From positions 1-54,712 of the forward strand of contig JAQZBR010000011.1 in NCBI GenBank assembly GCA_029237775.1: a stretch of 54,712 bases of DNA, read 5' to 3'. This DNA is from Bacteroidota bacterium. Its GTDB lineage: Bacteria > Bacteroidota > Bacteroidia > 2-12-FULL-35-15. The position numbers and the translations under genes are program-made. Under the pieces are notes generated by a model that was not told the origin of the DNA, ran no database searches, and saw only the letters and a list, made by a program, of their open reading frames with translations. Positions 34,289-45,000 of the stretch are shown one piece after another. Position 1 is the stretch's first letter; each line of letters begins with the position of its first letter.

Positions 34289-36064
34289 TTGAAGTCGCTA
34301 AAACACATAAATAAATATTTTTATAAATACAGGGTGCGGCTTGGATTGGGTATCCTGTTCGTTTCTGTTTCCAACGTTTTCGCAGTTTATTCAGTGACAT
34401 ATATCGGTAGTGCGATCGATTATATCCGGAAGGTGCTGATCAATCCTTCACTCGTTGCTGATCCGCAGCATGAACTCCTGATCTTCGGGGCGAAGATCAT
34501 CGGATTGGCCTTTCTCAGCGGCTTTTTCCTTTACCTGACCCGTCAGACAATTATTGTTATGTCACGTTTTATCGAATATGATCTGAAGAATGAGATCTAC
34601 GATCAATACCAGAAGCTTGACCTTGCTTTTTATAAACGCAACAATACCGGTGATCTGATGAACAGGATCAGCGAGGATGTCAGCCGCGTGAGGATGTACA
34701 TCGGCCCTGCGATCATGTATATAGTGAATACCGTGATCACCTTTTTACTCACCATTGTGGTAATGCTAAGGATCGATCCGAAGCTGACCATCTATGTCCT
34801 TCTTCCTTTACCTGTGCTTGCTGTAAGCATTTATTACGTGAGTGATATGATCAATAAAAAAAGCACAAGGGTTCAGGAAAAATTGTCGGATATCACCACC
34901 ATGGCCCAAGAATCTTTTTCAGGGATCCGCGTTTTGAAGGCTTACGGCCGCGAAGGGCAATCGATTGAAGACTTTGACAAACACAGCATTGAATATAAAA
35001 GAAGAACATTAGGCCTTATTAAGACCGAATCACTGTTTCAGCCTTTTATGATCCTTCTTATCGGACTGAGCACACTTTTCACAATTTTTATCGGAGGCTC
35101 TCAGGTTATAGCAGGAAATATCACTTATGGAAGCATTGCAGTTTTCATTGTTTTTGTAAACAGGTTAACCTGGCCAATAGCTTCCCTCGGATGGGTCACA
35201 TCGCTAATTCAGAGAGCTGCTTCATCACAGACCCGCATCAATGAATTTTTAAATACACAACCGGAAATCATTAATAAACAGTCTTCTCCAGGCACACTGA
35301 TCGGAAAGATCGAATTCAGAAATGTGAACTTCACTTACCCTGACTCGGGAATTGAAGCGCTGAGAAATGTTTCTTTTACTGTAGAGCCGGGGAAATCTTT
35401 GGCGATCATAGGGAAGACCGGCTCAGGAAAATCAACGATCGCAAGCCTTATCTGCCGGCTTTATGATACAACCAATGGAGAGGTATTGATTGACGGAAAG
35501 CGAATTGATGAGCTGAATTTAGAAAGCCTAAGACAACAGACGGGTTACGTTCCGCAGGAAGTATTCTTGTTTTCAGATACCATTTCCAATAACATCAGTT
35601 TCGGGATTTCTCGGCAGAAGAAAAATTCCGAAATAATAGAAAAAGCAGCGAGAGATGCCGCCATTTATTCGAACATTATTGAGTTCCCTGATAAATTTGA
35701 AACGGTCGTTGGAGAGCGGGGGATCACGCTTTCGGGCGGACAAAAACAACGGGTTTCCATTGCGAGGGCAATTATTAAAGAGCCTAAGATCCTGATCTTT
35801 GATGATTGTTTATCGGCTGTAGACACTGAAACAGAAGAGGAGATCCTTAACAATCTGAAAAGGAACATGGAAGGCAAAACTTCAATAATTATCAGTCATC
35901 GTGTGTCTTCCGTTAAGAATTCGGATATGATCATTGTTCTTGATAACGGAACAGTTGCGGAACAAGGTACTCACAGGGAATTGCTTGATAAACAAGGCGC
36001 TTACCATAATCTCTACAAAATGCAGCTTCTGGAAGCCGAACAAACAGTGGAAAAGGCTGATTAA
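34289..36064 (+). CDS. ABC exporter half-transporter (permease fused to ATPase)
   Basis: This 591-residue protein has an N-terminal six-helix exporter domain (about residues 1-320) and a C-terminal ATPase. The latter has Walker A GKTGSGKST, Q-loop YVPQEVFLFSD, signature LSGGQKQR, Walker B ILIFDD, D-loop SAVDT and switch histidine in IIISHR. The residue after the Walker B Asp is Asp instead of the catalytic Glu, a change typical of the weaker site in two-part exporters. The start is TTG at 34289, preceded by GGCAGGA; no in-frame ATG occurs between the upstream stop and this point. Substrate is unknown (lipid or drug exporter type). It is divergent from leucine dehydrogenase, a common neighbour in Bacteroidota. 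Confidence 0.92.
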   Translation: MKSLKHINKYFYKYRVRLGLGILFVSVSNVFAVYSVTYIGSAIDYIRKVLINPSLVADPQHELLIFGAKIIGLAFLSGFFLYLTRQTIIVMSRFIEYDLKNEIYDQYQKLDLAFYKRNNTGDLMNRISEDVSRVRMYIGPAIMYIVNTVITFLLTIVVMLRIDPKLTIYVLLPLPVLAVSIYYVSDMINKKSTRVQEKLSDITTMAQESFSGIRVLKAYGREGQSIEDFDKHSIEYKRRTLGLIKTESLFQPFMILLIGLSTLFTIFIGGSQVIAGNITYGSIAVFIVFVNRLTWPIASLGWVTSLIQRAASSQTRINEFLNTQPEIINKQSSPGTLIGKIEFRNVNFTYPDSGIEALRNVSFTVEPGKSLAIIGKTGSGKSTIASLICRLYDTTNGEVLIDGKRIDELNLESLRQQTGYVPQEVFLFSDTISNNISFGISRQKKNSEIIEKAARDAAIYSNIIEFPDKFETVVGERGITLSGGQKQRVSIARAIIKEPKILIFDDCLSAVDTETEEEILNNLKRNMEGKTSIIISHRVSSVKNSDMIIVLDNGTVAEQGTHRELLDKQGAYHNLYKMQLLEAEQTVEKAD

Positions 36065-36164
36065 CAAGCTTTGAAAAGTTATTAACAAGTATTGTTTTAG
36101 AGCTTTTTTTTGTAAACATTTGCCAATACTATAATCATACACGACCAAACAAGAAATTATTACG

Positions 36165-36527
36165 ATGGAAGAAGGATTTGACAAAAATGGATCAGACAGG
36201 GAAGAGATCTTCTCTAAATCTGTAAGAGCAGGGAAAAGAACGTATTTCTTTGATGTTAAAAGCACCAAAGGAAATGATTACTACTTAACAATTACCGAAA
36301 GTAAAAAGCGTTTTGGTGATGACGGTAAATTCTTTTACGAAAAACACAAATTATTCCTTTACAAAGAGGATTTCGAAAAATTTGCTGAAGGTTTGAATGA
36401 AGCTGTAGCCCATATCAAATCAATCTCTCCTGTTGTTGAGCATACATCTTCAGATTCATCTGAGACAGCTTCTTCAACAAGCGACAATAAATTTTCAGAT
36501 GTAAATTTTGAGGATCTCGACAAATAA
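36165..36527 (+). CDS. DUF3276 / PUR-alpha-like nucleic-acid-binding protein
   Basis: This 120-residue protein has the PUR repeat-like core (residues about 14-85: EIFSKSVRAGKRTYFFDVKS, DYYLTITESKKRF, FFYEKHKLFLYKEDFEKF) followed by a Ser/Thr-rich acidic tail ending DVNFEDLDK. The family binds single-stranded DNA or RNA; a Borrelia PUR protein has been shown to do so. The gene has its own terminator. Confidence 0.92.
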   Translation: MEEGFDKNGSDREEIFSKSVRAGKRTYFFDVKSTKGNDYYLTITESKKRFGDDGKFFYEKHKLFLYKEDFEKFAEGLNEAVAHIKSISPVVEHTSSDSSETASSTSDNKFSDVNFEDLDK

Positions 36528-36550
36528 GATTTTCTTATACTAATTATAAA

Positions 36551-36580
36551 GATCCCGCTGACACAAGGCGGGATTTTTTA
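36551..36580 (+). terminator. Terminator of the DUF3276 gene
   Basis: A stem ATCCCGC (36552-36558) with GCGGGAT (36568-36574) is followed by TTTTTT; it lies just before the next ATG. Confidence 0.85.
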
Positions 36581-36592
36581 TTTAAACACGAT

Positions 36593-36835
36593 ATGAATAT
36601 TAACGACTGGATAGGATTTACGGGTGTAACGATTTTACTTCTTGCTTTTTTATTGAACCTTACAGGAAAGATCTCTCAACACGAGCTGCCGTATATTATC
36701 ATGAATATTATCGGGGCAGCGGTGGCCGGACTTGCCTCCTTTCTGATAAATTACATTCCTTTTGTGATCCTTGAGGGTACCTGGACGATCGTTTCTGTGT
36801 GGGGCTTGATCAGCTACTTTAGAAAAAGAATTTAG
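36593..36835 (+). CDS. CBU_0592-type small membrane protein
   Basis: This 80-residue protein has three membrane helices (WIGFTGVTILLLAFLLNLTG, YIIMNIIGAAVAGLASFLI, VILEGTWTIVSVWGLISYF). The pattern of an early LNLTGKI and a late EGTWTIVSVWGL matches the CBU_0592 membrane family of unknown function. It converges with the OmpA-type gene, 24 bases apart, with no terminator between. Confidence 0.82.
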   Translation: MNINDWIGFTGVTILLLAFLLNLTGKISQHELPYIIMNIIGAAVAGLASFLINYIPFVILEGTWTIVSVWGLISYFRKRI

Positions 36836-36859
36836 GATTGAATACTGAGGAATTAGAAA

Positions 36860-39800
36860 TTATTTCTTTTTCCTGATGATCTTAAATTCTGTTCTCCTGT
36901 TCTTTGCGAATTCTTCTTCTGAACAAGCGACACCTTCTTTACATTTATTCACTGGCTTCATCTCACCAAAGCCTTTGCCTTTGATCCTGTCTTTTGGTAT
37001 ACCGCTCGCTATCATATAATCTACAGCGGTTTTAGCACGCAGTCTCGACAGCTTAATATTAAAACCATATGAAGAACGGCTGTCGGTATGTGACTCCAGA
37101 ACCACGTGCAGCTGAGCATCTTCCTTCATGATGAAAATAATTTTATCGAGGATCTTTTTCGCTTCCGGTAAAAGATCAGCCTTACCGTAATCGTAATAAA
37201 GGTTCTCTGCGTTCGTTATCACACCGCTTGCATTATCCTTCCGCAGCTTGGTTACAGCAAGCCATGGATCTTCAATGTAAATTCTGCCAAGAGATTTTTC
37301 TTCACTAGGTAGTATGGTAAAAATGAATTTCCCTCCGGTTTTGATCACCTCTTTTATCACCTTACCATTCTCATCTATGATGTAAATTATTTTCAGATCT
37401 TTAACAGCAGCATCATCTCCGTTTATAGAGAACATGAGATTCTCATCAGTAGGAAGATTACTGAATACAAAACTTCCTTTATCATCTGTCCGGATGCTCT
37501 GAATTACATCACCGTTAGCGTTTACAAAGTTGATTGCAATGTTTGGCAAATGAACTTTATTGTCATTTGTCACGAAGGCCTTCCATTCAAAGCGAAGATC
37601 TTTATTTACAACCTTAAGGTCCTTACCTGCTAGCCTTGTGTCTTCTTCATAAATAATTCCCAGCTTTTTATCTTCGGAAGGCAATACAGTGAAGATGAAG
37701 CTCCCGCCACTCTTCACGATCTCCTTCAGAACATTTCCTTTTTCATCAATTATGTATAAAATAGTAAGGTCCTTGATTCTAGAGTCACTGCCATCCACCA
37801 TGAACATCATTTTTTTGTGCCCGGGAAGGTCTTTAAATATAAAACTTCCTTTTCCATCGGTCCTGATATTTTGAATAATAGTGTTGTTCTCATCGATCAG
37901 ACTTATTCCTGCGTCCGGTAAAGGATTTTTATTGGAATCGACAAGAAATGCCTTCCACTCGAAATGTATTGATCCTTCATTATACTTGCGTTCCAATGCA
38001 AGTTCAGGGTCTTCCACATAGACCTTTCCGAGCAATTTCTCTTCAGAAGGCAAGACAGTGAAACGGAATACTCCTTTGCTTTTCGAGATCTCTTTTATTA
38101 CTTTGCCATTCCCGTCAACAAGGTATAGAAGAGAAAGATCTTTTAACTTCGGATCACTTTCGTCAACAGAAAATAACAGATTTTTTTCTGCCGGAAGATT
38201 GGTAAACAGGAATCCCCCGCTTGCATCTGTTTTAATGCTCTTAATAACATTGCCCTCTGAATCAACAAGATTAATAATAGTATTAGCTAAAGGATCTTTT
38301 TTATCATTCACAAGGAATGCATTAAAATCAAATCGAAGATCCTGATCCTCCACCTGAAGCATTTCCATCGTATGGACATCGGTCGCCAGGAATTCAAACT
38401 TAAATCCACCCTTATTATCTGTTTTGGTCGTGAGAATTTCTTTTCCGGCAATATTCGTCACGATCACCTTTGTATTCGGACTTAGCTGAGTATCCGTTTC
38501 ATCAATCTTCACAAAATAATTTACATCAGGAGGAAGGTTGGTAAAAACAAAGGCACCCAATTCATTTGTGGTAACGGTTTGTATGATCTCACCTTTATCA
38601 TTCACCAGATTTACTTTTGTATTTGGCAAAGGCTTCGAAGGGTTCTCACCATATAATAGATTTCCGGCAAGATTCACCTCTTCCAGGCTAACCTGCGACA
38701 GAGCATTTGGATCATACGGTAAATTCGTAAAAACAAACTTTCCACCCTTGTCGTTGATCACAGTAACCCGCACGATCTTTCCACTCTGATCTGCCATATA
38801 ATACTTTGTGTTCTTCTTCAGATTAGGATCATCTTCATTTAGCTTCACCATATAATTGTTATCCGGATCGAGATTCTCGAACTTGAAAAAACCGGTTGAA
38901 TCAGTGGTAGTAACTTTCAGGATGGTTCCATCCTGTGTGAGAAGGTTCACCTCAACATTCTTCGCAGGATCATTCAGATCCTTGCTTAAAAGTATTTTTC
39001 CTGTTACAGCGACAAACTTATTAAGGACAATAAAACTATAAATATCATCGCTGCCCTTACCACCCGGACGGTCGGAAGAGAGATAACCACTTTTATACTC
39101 GTCATTGAAAAGAACTCCGAAATCATCAGTTGATGAATTGAACGGATATCCCATGTTTTTAATATCAGAATAGATTCCGTCCTTTAAAACAGCGCTGAAA
39201 ACATCCAGGCCACCAAATCCCGAATGAGCATCGGAAGAAAAATACAAATGGCCGTCTTTCCGGATGTATGGAAATACTTCATTGCCTGACGTGTTTATTT
39301 CCGGTCCAAGATTCTGAGGTTTTGCCCAGGAGTCGCCTTCTTTTTTACAAACATAAATATCAGCTCCGCCATTTCCACCTGGCATGTCCGAAGCGAAATA
39401 TAAATTCTGTCCATCTGCTGATAGTGATGGATGTAATATCGAATATGAAAGATCATTAAAAGGGAATGGCTTTGCAGGAACCCATTTATTTCCTTTCAGC
39501 GCATAAATGTACAGCTGCGGACGATTGACAAAAGCCTTATCTTTTTTATTGATGCTGTTTACGCGCGTTACAAAAGCGAGATTCTGCTCTGCATTAAAAC
39601 AAACAGGGCCATCATGAAGCTCTGTGTTTATAGGCCATGGGAAAGATGAAACGTTTTTAGAAAATTGAACCTTTCCTTTATCATCAGTTTTAAATGGGGT
39701 TGTCAGCACGTTCAGATAAGGCTGTTCGTCCCAGTTATCCTGACTTTCATTCACAAGATCTTTTATTTTGGATGAAGCGTATGCAATTTGATTTTTATAG

Positions 39801-40279
39801 AATACCGGGCAAAACTCCGCATGCGGGGTATTGATCGGCAAAACACCTATTTCATACTGCTGAGTGTTAGCTACCCAGATCTTAATATCCTCAAGAGATT
39901 TGAATTGCGTCTCGACCTTTTTATCATCCGGAGCGAGGGCAGAATATTTTTTAAACTCTTCCCGCGCCTGATCGATCTTATTGTTGTTCTTCAGCACAGA
40001 ACCATAATAAAAATGATTGATCGGATTAATATTTTCTTTTTGTACTAAACGGCTGTAATAGATCTCAGCTTGCTTATAGTCTTTTGTTAAGCGGTAGGAA
40101 TTGGCGATCTTCTCAAGAGCTTCAGTGTTGTCATCCCTGTTAAGAACCCGCTTGTACAGCTCGATCGCCTTTTTATAATTGTAATTATCATAGTACTTAT
40201 TCGCGCGTTTGATTTGCGCAAAAGATGCCTGTACAAGGATAACCAGAAATAATAAACCGAATGACCTTACTTTTTTCAT
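36860..40279 (-). CDS. PorE-like OmpA protein (TPR, PD40 propeller, carboxypeptidase-regulatory repeats, OmpA)
   Basis: This is a 1139-residue envelope protein. After the signal peptide (MKKVRSFGLLFLVILVQASF) come TPRs (about residues 25-140), a WD40-like/PD40 propeller (about 160-420; PSLSADGQNLYFASDMPGG, GYLSSDRPGGKGSDDIYSF), then an unusually long run of carboxypeptidase-regulatory-like units (about 425-1010). These repeat INLVDSEGNVIKSIKTD-type and KFIFTILPSEEKSLGRIY-type halves. The C-terminal OmpA domain (about 1015-1139) has LESHTDSRSS, LSRLRAKTAVDYMI and KNRRTEF, which bind peptidoglycan. This order is that of PorE, a T9SS envelope component, but with more middle repeats. It is the last gene of the presumed surface operon, 24 bases after porP/sprF. 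Confidence 0.9.
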   Translation of the reverse strand: MKKVRSFGLLFLVILVQASFAQIKRANKYYDNYNYKKAIELYKRVLNRDDNTEALEKIANSYRLTKDYKQAEIYYSRLVQKENINPINHFYYGSVLKNNNKIDQAREEFKKYSALAPDDKKVETQFKSLEDIKIWVANTQQYEIGVLPINTPHAEFCPVFYKNQIAYASSKIKDLVNESQDNWDEQPYLNVLTTPFKTDDKGKVQFSKNVSSFPWPINTELHDGPVCFNAEQNLAFVTRVNSINKKDKAFVNRPQLYIYALKGNKWVPAKPFPFNDLSYSILHPSLSADGQNLYFASDMPGGNGGADIYVCKKEGDSWAKPQNLGPEINTSGNEVFPYIRKDGHLYFSSDAHSGFGGLDVFSAVLKDGIYSDIKNMGYPFNSSTDDFGVLFNDEYKSGYLSSDRPGGKGSDDIYSFIVLNKFVAVTGKILLSKDLNDPAKNVEVNLLTQDGTILKVTTTDSTGFFKFENLDPDNNYMVKLNEDDPNLKKNTKYYMADQSGKIVRVTVINDKGGKFVFTNLPYDPNALSQVSLEEVNLAGNLLYGENPSKPLPNTKVNLVNDKGEIIQTVTTNELGAFVFTNLPPDVNYFVKIDETDTQLSPNTKVIVTNIAGKEILTTKTDNKGGFKFEFLATDVHTMEMLQVEDQDLRFDFNAFLVNDKKDPLANTIINLVDSEGNVIKSIKTDASGGFLFTNLPAEKNLLFSVDESDPKLKDLSLLYLVDGNGKVIKEISKSKGVFRFTVLPSEEKLLGKVYVEDPELALERKYNEGSIHFEWKAFLVDSNKNPLPDAGISLIDENNTIIQNIRTDGKGSFIFKDLPGHKKMMFMVDGSDSRIKDLTILYIIDEKGNVLKEIVKSGGSFIFTVLPSEDKKLGIIYEEDTRLAGKDLKVVNKDLRFEWKAFVTNDNKVHLPNIAINFVNANGDVIQSIRTDDKGSFVFSNLPTDENLMFSINGDDAAVKDLKIIYIIDENGKVIKEVIKTGGKFIFTILPSEEKSLGRIYIEDPWLAVTKLRKDNASGVITNAENLYYDYGKADLLPEAKKILDKIIFIMKEDAQLHVVLESHTDSRSSYGFNIKLSRLRAKTAVDYMIASGIPKDRIKGKGFGEMKPVNKCKEGVACSEEEFAKNRRTEFKIIRKKK

Positions 40280-40303
40280 AAAAATTGGGAACCTGTCCTG
40301 TAC

Positions 40304-41245
40304 TTAGAAGTACGCATGACGCGGAGAAAGCATTTTCGATTTATAAATATTAAAATCATAACTCAGCATCAGCTCATGGCTTGGCCCTCCTGCCCTTTCG
40401 ATTTTGTTGAAACCGATATCCATTGAATAACCCATTTTAAATTTATCTGTGATATGCATTTGAGCATAGATCACCATGGTTTTGTTTGATCGTACCGACA
40501 GACCTAACCAGATCTTTTGCTGTAACAGAAAACTGAAATTCAGGTCAACGGAAGCCGGAGTGTGCTTTGCCACTTTTATTGCACAGGAAGGATTGAAAGT
40601 AAGCTGATCGGAAATCTCCCAGCCTTTGCCAAACGTTGCAAAAAGATGAGGGGAAAGCTGTGCATCATCACCGTTTAAATTAGAAACAGATGTAAGCCTT
40701 CCGTTATAAAGATGAGTTGCGGAAATGCCCGCATACAAACTATTTGTATGATAATACATTCCGGCATCAGCTGTGGGAACTACGATAGAGGTGCGGGTGT
40801 GCGTGTTGTAGACATCTGCCTGATCCTTATAAATGATCTCGTCCCAATTGTACACATAGTTATAAATTCCTGCACGCAGTCCGAATGAAAGTTTTCCTTT
40901 ACCAACCGGTATTCTATATGCATAAGAGCCGAGGGCTCCAACACTTTGCTTTGGGCCTATCTGATCGGCAATTGCAGCGAAGCCCAAGCCGACTTTCCTT
41001 TTTTTCAGAGGCCCGTGTACAGATATTGATTCGGTTTTAGGGGCACCATCAATTCCGGACCATTGCGCCCTGAGGAACATGGCTGCACTGATTGCTTCTT
41101 TACTTCCCGCGAATGCAGGATTGATCACCAGCTGATTGAACATGTACTGACTGTACTGCGGATCCTGCTGTGCAAACAAGCTTGCGGCCCCTTTCCAGAA
41201 GAAAGAGCACAACATGAACAGTATTACAATTACCGGTTTTTTCAT
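40304..41245 (-). CDS. PorP/SprF family T9SS outer-membrane protein
   Basis: This 313-residue outer-membrane beta-barrel has the diagnostic QQDPQYSQYMFNQLVINPAF after the signal peptide, then SQWSGIDGAPKT-like (here RAQWSGIDGAPKTES), IADQIGPKQSVGALGSYAY, and regular beta strands to the end. In Flavobacterium SprF is needed for surface delivery of SprB, a type B sorting cargo. Here it starts seven bases after the stop of a gene for a type B sorting-domain protein, which strongly suggests a dedicated cargo-partner pair. Confidence 0.95.
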   Translation of the reverse strand: MKKPVIVILFMLCSFFWKGAASLFAQQDPQYSQYMFNQLVINPAFAGSKEAISAAMFLRAQWSGIDGAPKTESISVHGPLKKRKVGLGFAAIADQIGPKQSVGALGSYAYRIPVGKGKLSFGLRAGIYNYVYNWDEIIYKDQADVYNTHTRTSIVVPTADAGMYYHTNSLYAGISATHLYNGRLTSVSNLNGDDAQLSPHLFATFGKGWEISDQLTFNPSCAIKVAKHTPASVDLNFSFLLQQKIWLGLSVRSNKTMVIYAQMHITDKFKMGYSMDIGFNKIERAGGPSHELMLSYDFNIYKSKMLSPRHAYF

Positions 41246-41252
41246 TGATTCA

Positions 41253-42002
41253 CTAATGCGTTAATTCGATCCAGCCTTTATACTTTTCTCTGTTCGTTTC
41301 TACGAGGTAAAAATAAGTAGCGTCAGGAAGGTCTTGCCCCCTGCGGTTTTTACCCTCCCAAACCACGTTTACATTGTCATAATTTCTTCCCACCCATACG
41401 AGATCTCCCCATCTGTTATAAATTGAAACAACGTTTTCAGGGAAATTGATGATGCTATCAATCTGCCAGTTGTCATTGTTCCCATCTCCATTCGGTGTGA
41501 TACCATTATAGAAAGAGAGTGTTGTCCCGTGACAATCAATCATATCTTCGGTGATCACAACAGTTCCCGTAACAGAACTGATGCTGTCGCTGACAGTATA
41601 CTGATATGTCCCCGGAGGAAGTTTAACCGCCAGGCTTGTGTCTCCTGCAACGGATGGTGACCATACATATGATACATCCCCAACAGCATTGATCGGAGTT
41701 AAAGCGATACTACCATTGTTTGCACCAATACAGGTTGAATTCACGCTTGCTTCTGTAACCATTAAAACATTGTTTTCCGGTTGCTGAAATCCCTGTGTGA
41801 TCGTTTTAATCGTAAAAGGGCTTCCTGTGATATAAGTAGTTGTCATAACCTCCCCTACTGTATAATCAAGCGAGCCCCATGGTGCAGTGCTTGTCCCACC
41901 GGTGGTTCCGAGAACCTGACGGGGGTTGGGCTGTACCTGCGCGGATATTGTTGCGGCAAGGCAAACCAAACATATAATTGATATATAATTTTTTAAGTCC
42001 AA
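41253..42002 (-). CDS. Small T9SS cargo with SprB-like region and type B (CHU_C) sorting domain
   Basis: This 249-residue protein starts at a TTG directly after the TAA of the S74 gene (no gap), followed by a good signal peptide (LKNYISIICLVCLAATISAQ); no in-frame ATG is available before the signal region ends. Middle part: VLGTTGGTSTAPWGSLDYTV, ITQGFQQPE, then one SprB-like unit (SVNSTCIGANNGSIAL). The C-terminal 90 residues (FYNGITPNGDGNNDNWQID, FPENVVSIYNRWGDLVW, LPDATYFYLV) are a type B sorting domain. It lies between the giant fibre genes and porP/sprF and may be the adapter that links them to the T9SS. Confidence 0.9.
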   Translation of the reverse strand: MDLKNYISIICLVCLAATISAQVQPNPRQVLGTTGGTSTAPWGSLDYTVGEVMTTTYITGSPFTIKTITQGFQQPENNVLMVTEASVNSTCIGANNGSIALTPINAVGDVSYVWSPSVAGDTSLAVKLPPGTYQYTVSDSISSVTGTVVITEDMIDCHGTTLSFYNGITPNGDGNNDNWQIDSIINFPENVVSIYNRWGDLVWVGRNYDNVNVVWEGKNRRGQDLPDATYFYLVETNREKYKGWIELTH

Positions 42003-45000
42003 TTATTTCTTTTCAATAAGTTTTTTCTGCGCTTGTAATTCCTTCTTTAATGCCTCGATCTGCGCCTGCTGTTCTTTAATTGCATTGATTAACATATACG
42101 TCATAGCCCCATTATCCACTCCCAGGTATTTCTTTTCTTCCCCGGTAAGAATTCCTTCTTTGTCGGAAGGCTTAAAGCTCCATTCTTTCACCATATATGG
42201 AGCTACTTCCTGAAGTTCCTGAGCAATGACACCAATTCCTGTTTCTTTCGGCATATTAGCTTCACCGGTATAGGTGAACCAAACAGGCTTAATCCTCATG
42301 AGTTCTGCGAGGCCTTCTTCATAAGGATGTACATTCGACTTTAATCTTGCATCTGAAGCAACAGTCCACACATTTGAAGTGGGCTTTGCAGCACTGTTCA
42401 AAGTAAGCTGAAGCTGGTAAGCTGGAGCGGTAACCCCGATTCCAAGGTTCGATGATAAATAATTATCTGTTTCACCCGACACAAAAATACCGTAACGGGT
42501 AGTGCCTGTACCTGTATTATTCAAATGAAGGCCATAACCAACGCCAGTTCCATCGTTAACAGTATTAAAGTAGGCACCTGTTACATTACCTGAAGAACCC
42601 GTAGGTTTTGTCGCATTACTCGAAATCCCAAAGATTGAAGAAGCGTTTGTAGATAAACTGCTGACGGTGTTATAAAAACCATACCGTGTTCCGCTTCCGA
42701 CAGCTGACATAGAAGCGTATAACCCAAATGCCTGTCCGATACCGCTTGGTGTCATTGCCACCTGGTAACCATAAATAGAGCTCGCGTCACCGGCTAAGCC
42801 TATTACGCTCGAACTGATTCCATATTTACTCCCACTTCCGGCCCCATCCACATTAACATCGATACCGTATTTGGTGGAGGCACCAGTATAGTTATTGGTA
42901 ACTACTAAACCGATCGGATTTAATGCATCTGAACTAGGAATCTCTACGTTTAACCTTGCTGATCCCGGTAACGAAGTACCGATACCCACGTTCCCTGTAT
43001 TAGAGATCCGCATCCGTTCCACAGGCGTTGTGGTACCGTCAAGACTCGTATGAAACTCAAGTCTACCAGGCATATCGTTTGCCGCTGCTGAACCATCAAT
43101 GACTCCCTGTACGCGTGCTCCTTCCCTGAAAGCAGTCCCATCCCAGCCCTGAAAACCTACGCCTCCGAAATAATCACCGGAAAGAGGAATTGATGGAACT
43201 GCTGCTGTTCCCCTTGCTCTTTTGATATGTAAGGAGCTCGATTCAGTAGCGCTGTATGTTTCGACATCAACATCAGAATCTATTGAAGATAACTCCAGAA
43301 GTTCTGCAGGAGTGCTTGTACCAATCCCGATATTTCCGTTATCAGCAATATCAAATCTGGAAACTGAAAGGTTTGTTCCTGCATCATTATAGATCTGCAT
43401 AAATTGTAAACCTGCAGCACCTGTTTCTTTTAAAGTCCATCTATGAACACCGGCTCTTCTGATCGTAAATGCCTGCCCTGAAGTTCCGTCAATCGAAAGA
43501 ATTTCACCCGCCACGTCCAGTTTTCCATACGTTGGCGCAACACCAATACCTGCATTGGTTCCATTATCCTGAATTGCACCAATTCCTAGCTGCGTACTTG
43601 AAGTCCACCTCGCAGAGTAATTTATTGTTCCCGTTCCTGAAACTCCTAAAGAAGAAACGGGTGTCCATGCTAAAGTACCTGATCCGTTTGACGTTAAAAC
43701 ATCATTTGCATTTCCATCATCGGGAGGCAGAAGGTACGCGGTATTTTGTGTCATTGCTACCGGTGGAGAAAAACTGGCTTCGAAATCAGTCGCCCCTTGT
43801 TCTGAGTAGATCCTTAAGTGTCCGTCCCTTCCTGCATACCCGGTGCGGATAGTTCCCGCGACATCAAGATCATACACAGGCTGATCTGTGACGTTTGGCA
43901 TGTTAATTCCAAGCTTACCGGTATTATCAAAATATAAGAACGGAGCGGTTCCTGTTCCGTTATACCATGTAAGTCTCATATCATTCTGTACAGCAGCCGT
44001 TCCATTTCCATTGCCATATGCGAGCCACTGCCATCCTTTTGTGCCGGTGCCGTTAACAGGATTGATCCCGTCCCCAAGAGTAGCCATATTAAAAGTCACT
44101 CCTGAGCTGTTCGCAGGATCTTCTATCTGAAGATCACCTCGGCTGTGAATCTTAGTTGTTGGTGTCGCAGTTCCAACACCGATGTTTCCGCCATTCGTAA
44201 TTACCAAACGATTAACAGTATTATTTGTCCAGAAATTCATTGAATTATTACTGTTATCATATTGAATAGCGCCACTGTAATTGTTTGTGCTGCTTCCCAT
44301 AAAATAAGAAGCTTTACCAGTTGTACCTCCTATAACGGAAACTGCAGAATTATCAGTAGACGCAGTATTATTCACTACCTGAATCTTTTCAGCCGGAGTG
44401 CTGGTTCCTACTCCTAGGCGAAGATTCGTATTGTCCCAGAAAAAACGGGAATTATTTTGCGTTAAAGAAGTACCGTTACTGAAAATGACAGAACCGGCAG
44501 TATAAGGAGTTGAATTATTTGTCCCGCCATTTGTTATCGGAACAATGCCTGATAAAGAGATGATAGGGCTTGTTCCTCCTGTTGATGAAAGAGGACTTGA
44601 TGCAGTTACATTTGATACTCCCGTTGCGGGTGCAGACCATGAAAGAACTCCGGTTCCGTCAGAAACTAAAACGTCATTTGCATTACCATCATCAATTGGT
44701 AAGGTGTAATTCACGTTAGCTGCTAATGCTGCAGGGGCTTTGAATGAAACAATCTGTGCGCCATTAGCCAAAGCTTCTTTGAACCTTAACTCCGTCTGAG
44801 TTCCTGTATTTGAAAGAAGGATATGGCCATCCTGAACTTCAAGTTTTTGATTTGGAGTATTTGTCGTCCCTATACCGACATTTCCGTCAGCTGCAATCAT
44901 CATTTTGGTAGTTGCTGATGTTGCAAATAAATTACTCGTAGAAAAATAAAGATCTGTTCCTGTCCCTACGGAAAAACTTTGTGCAGCAACAGCCGCAATT

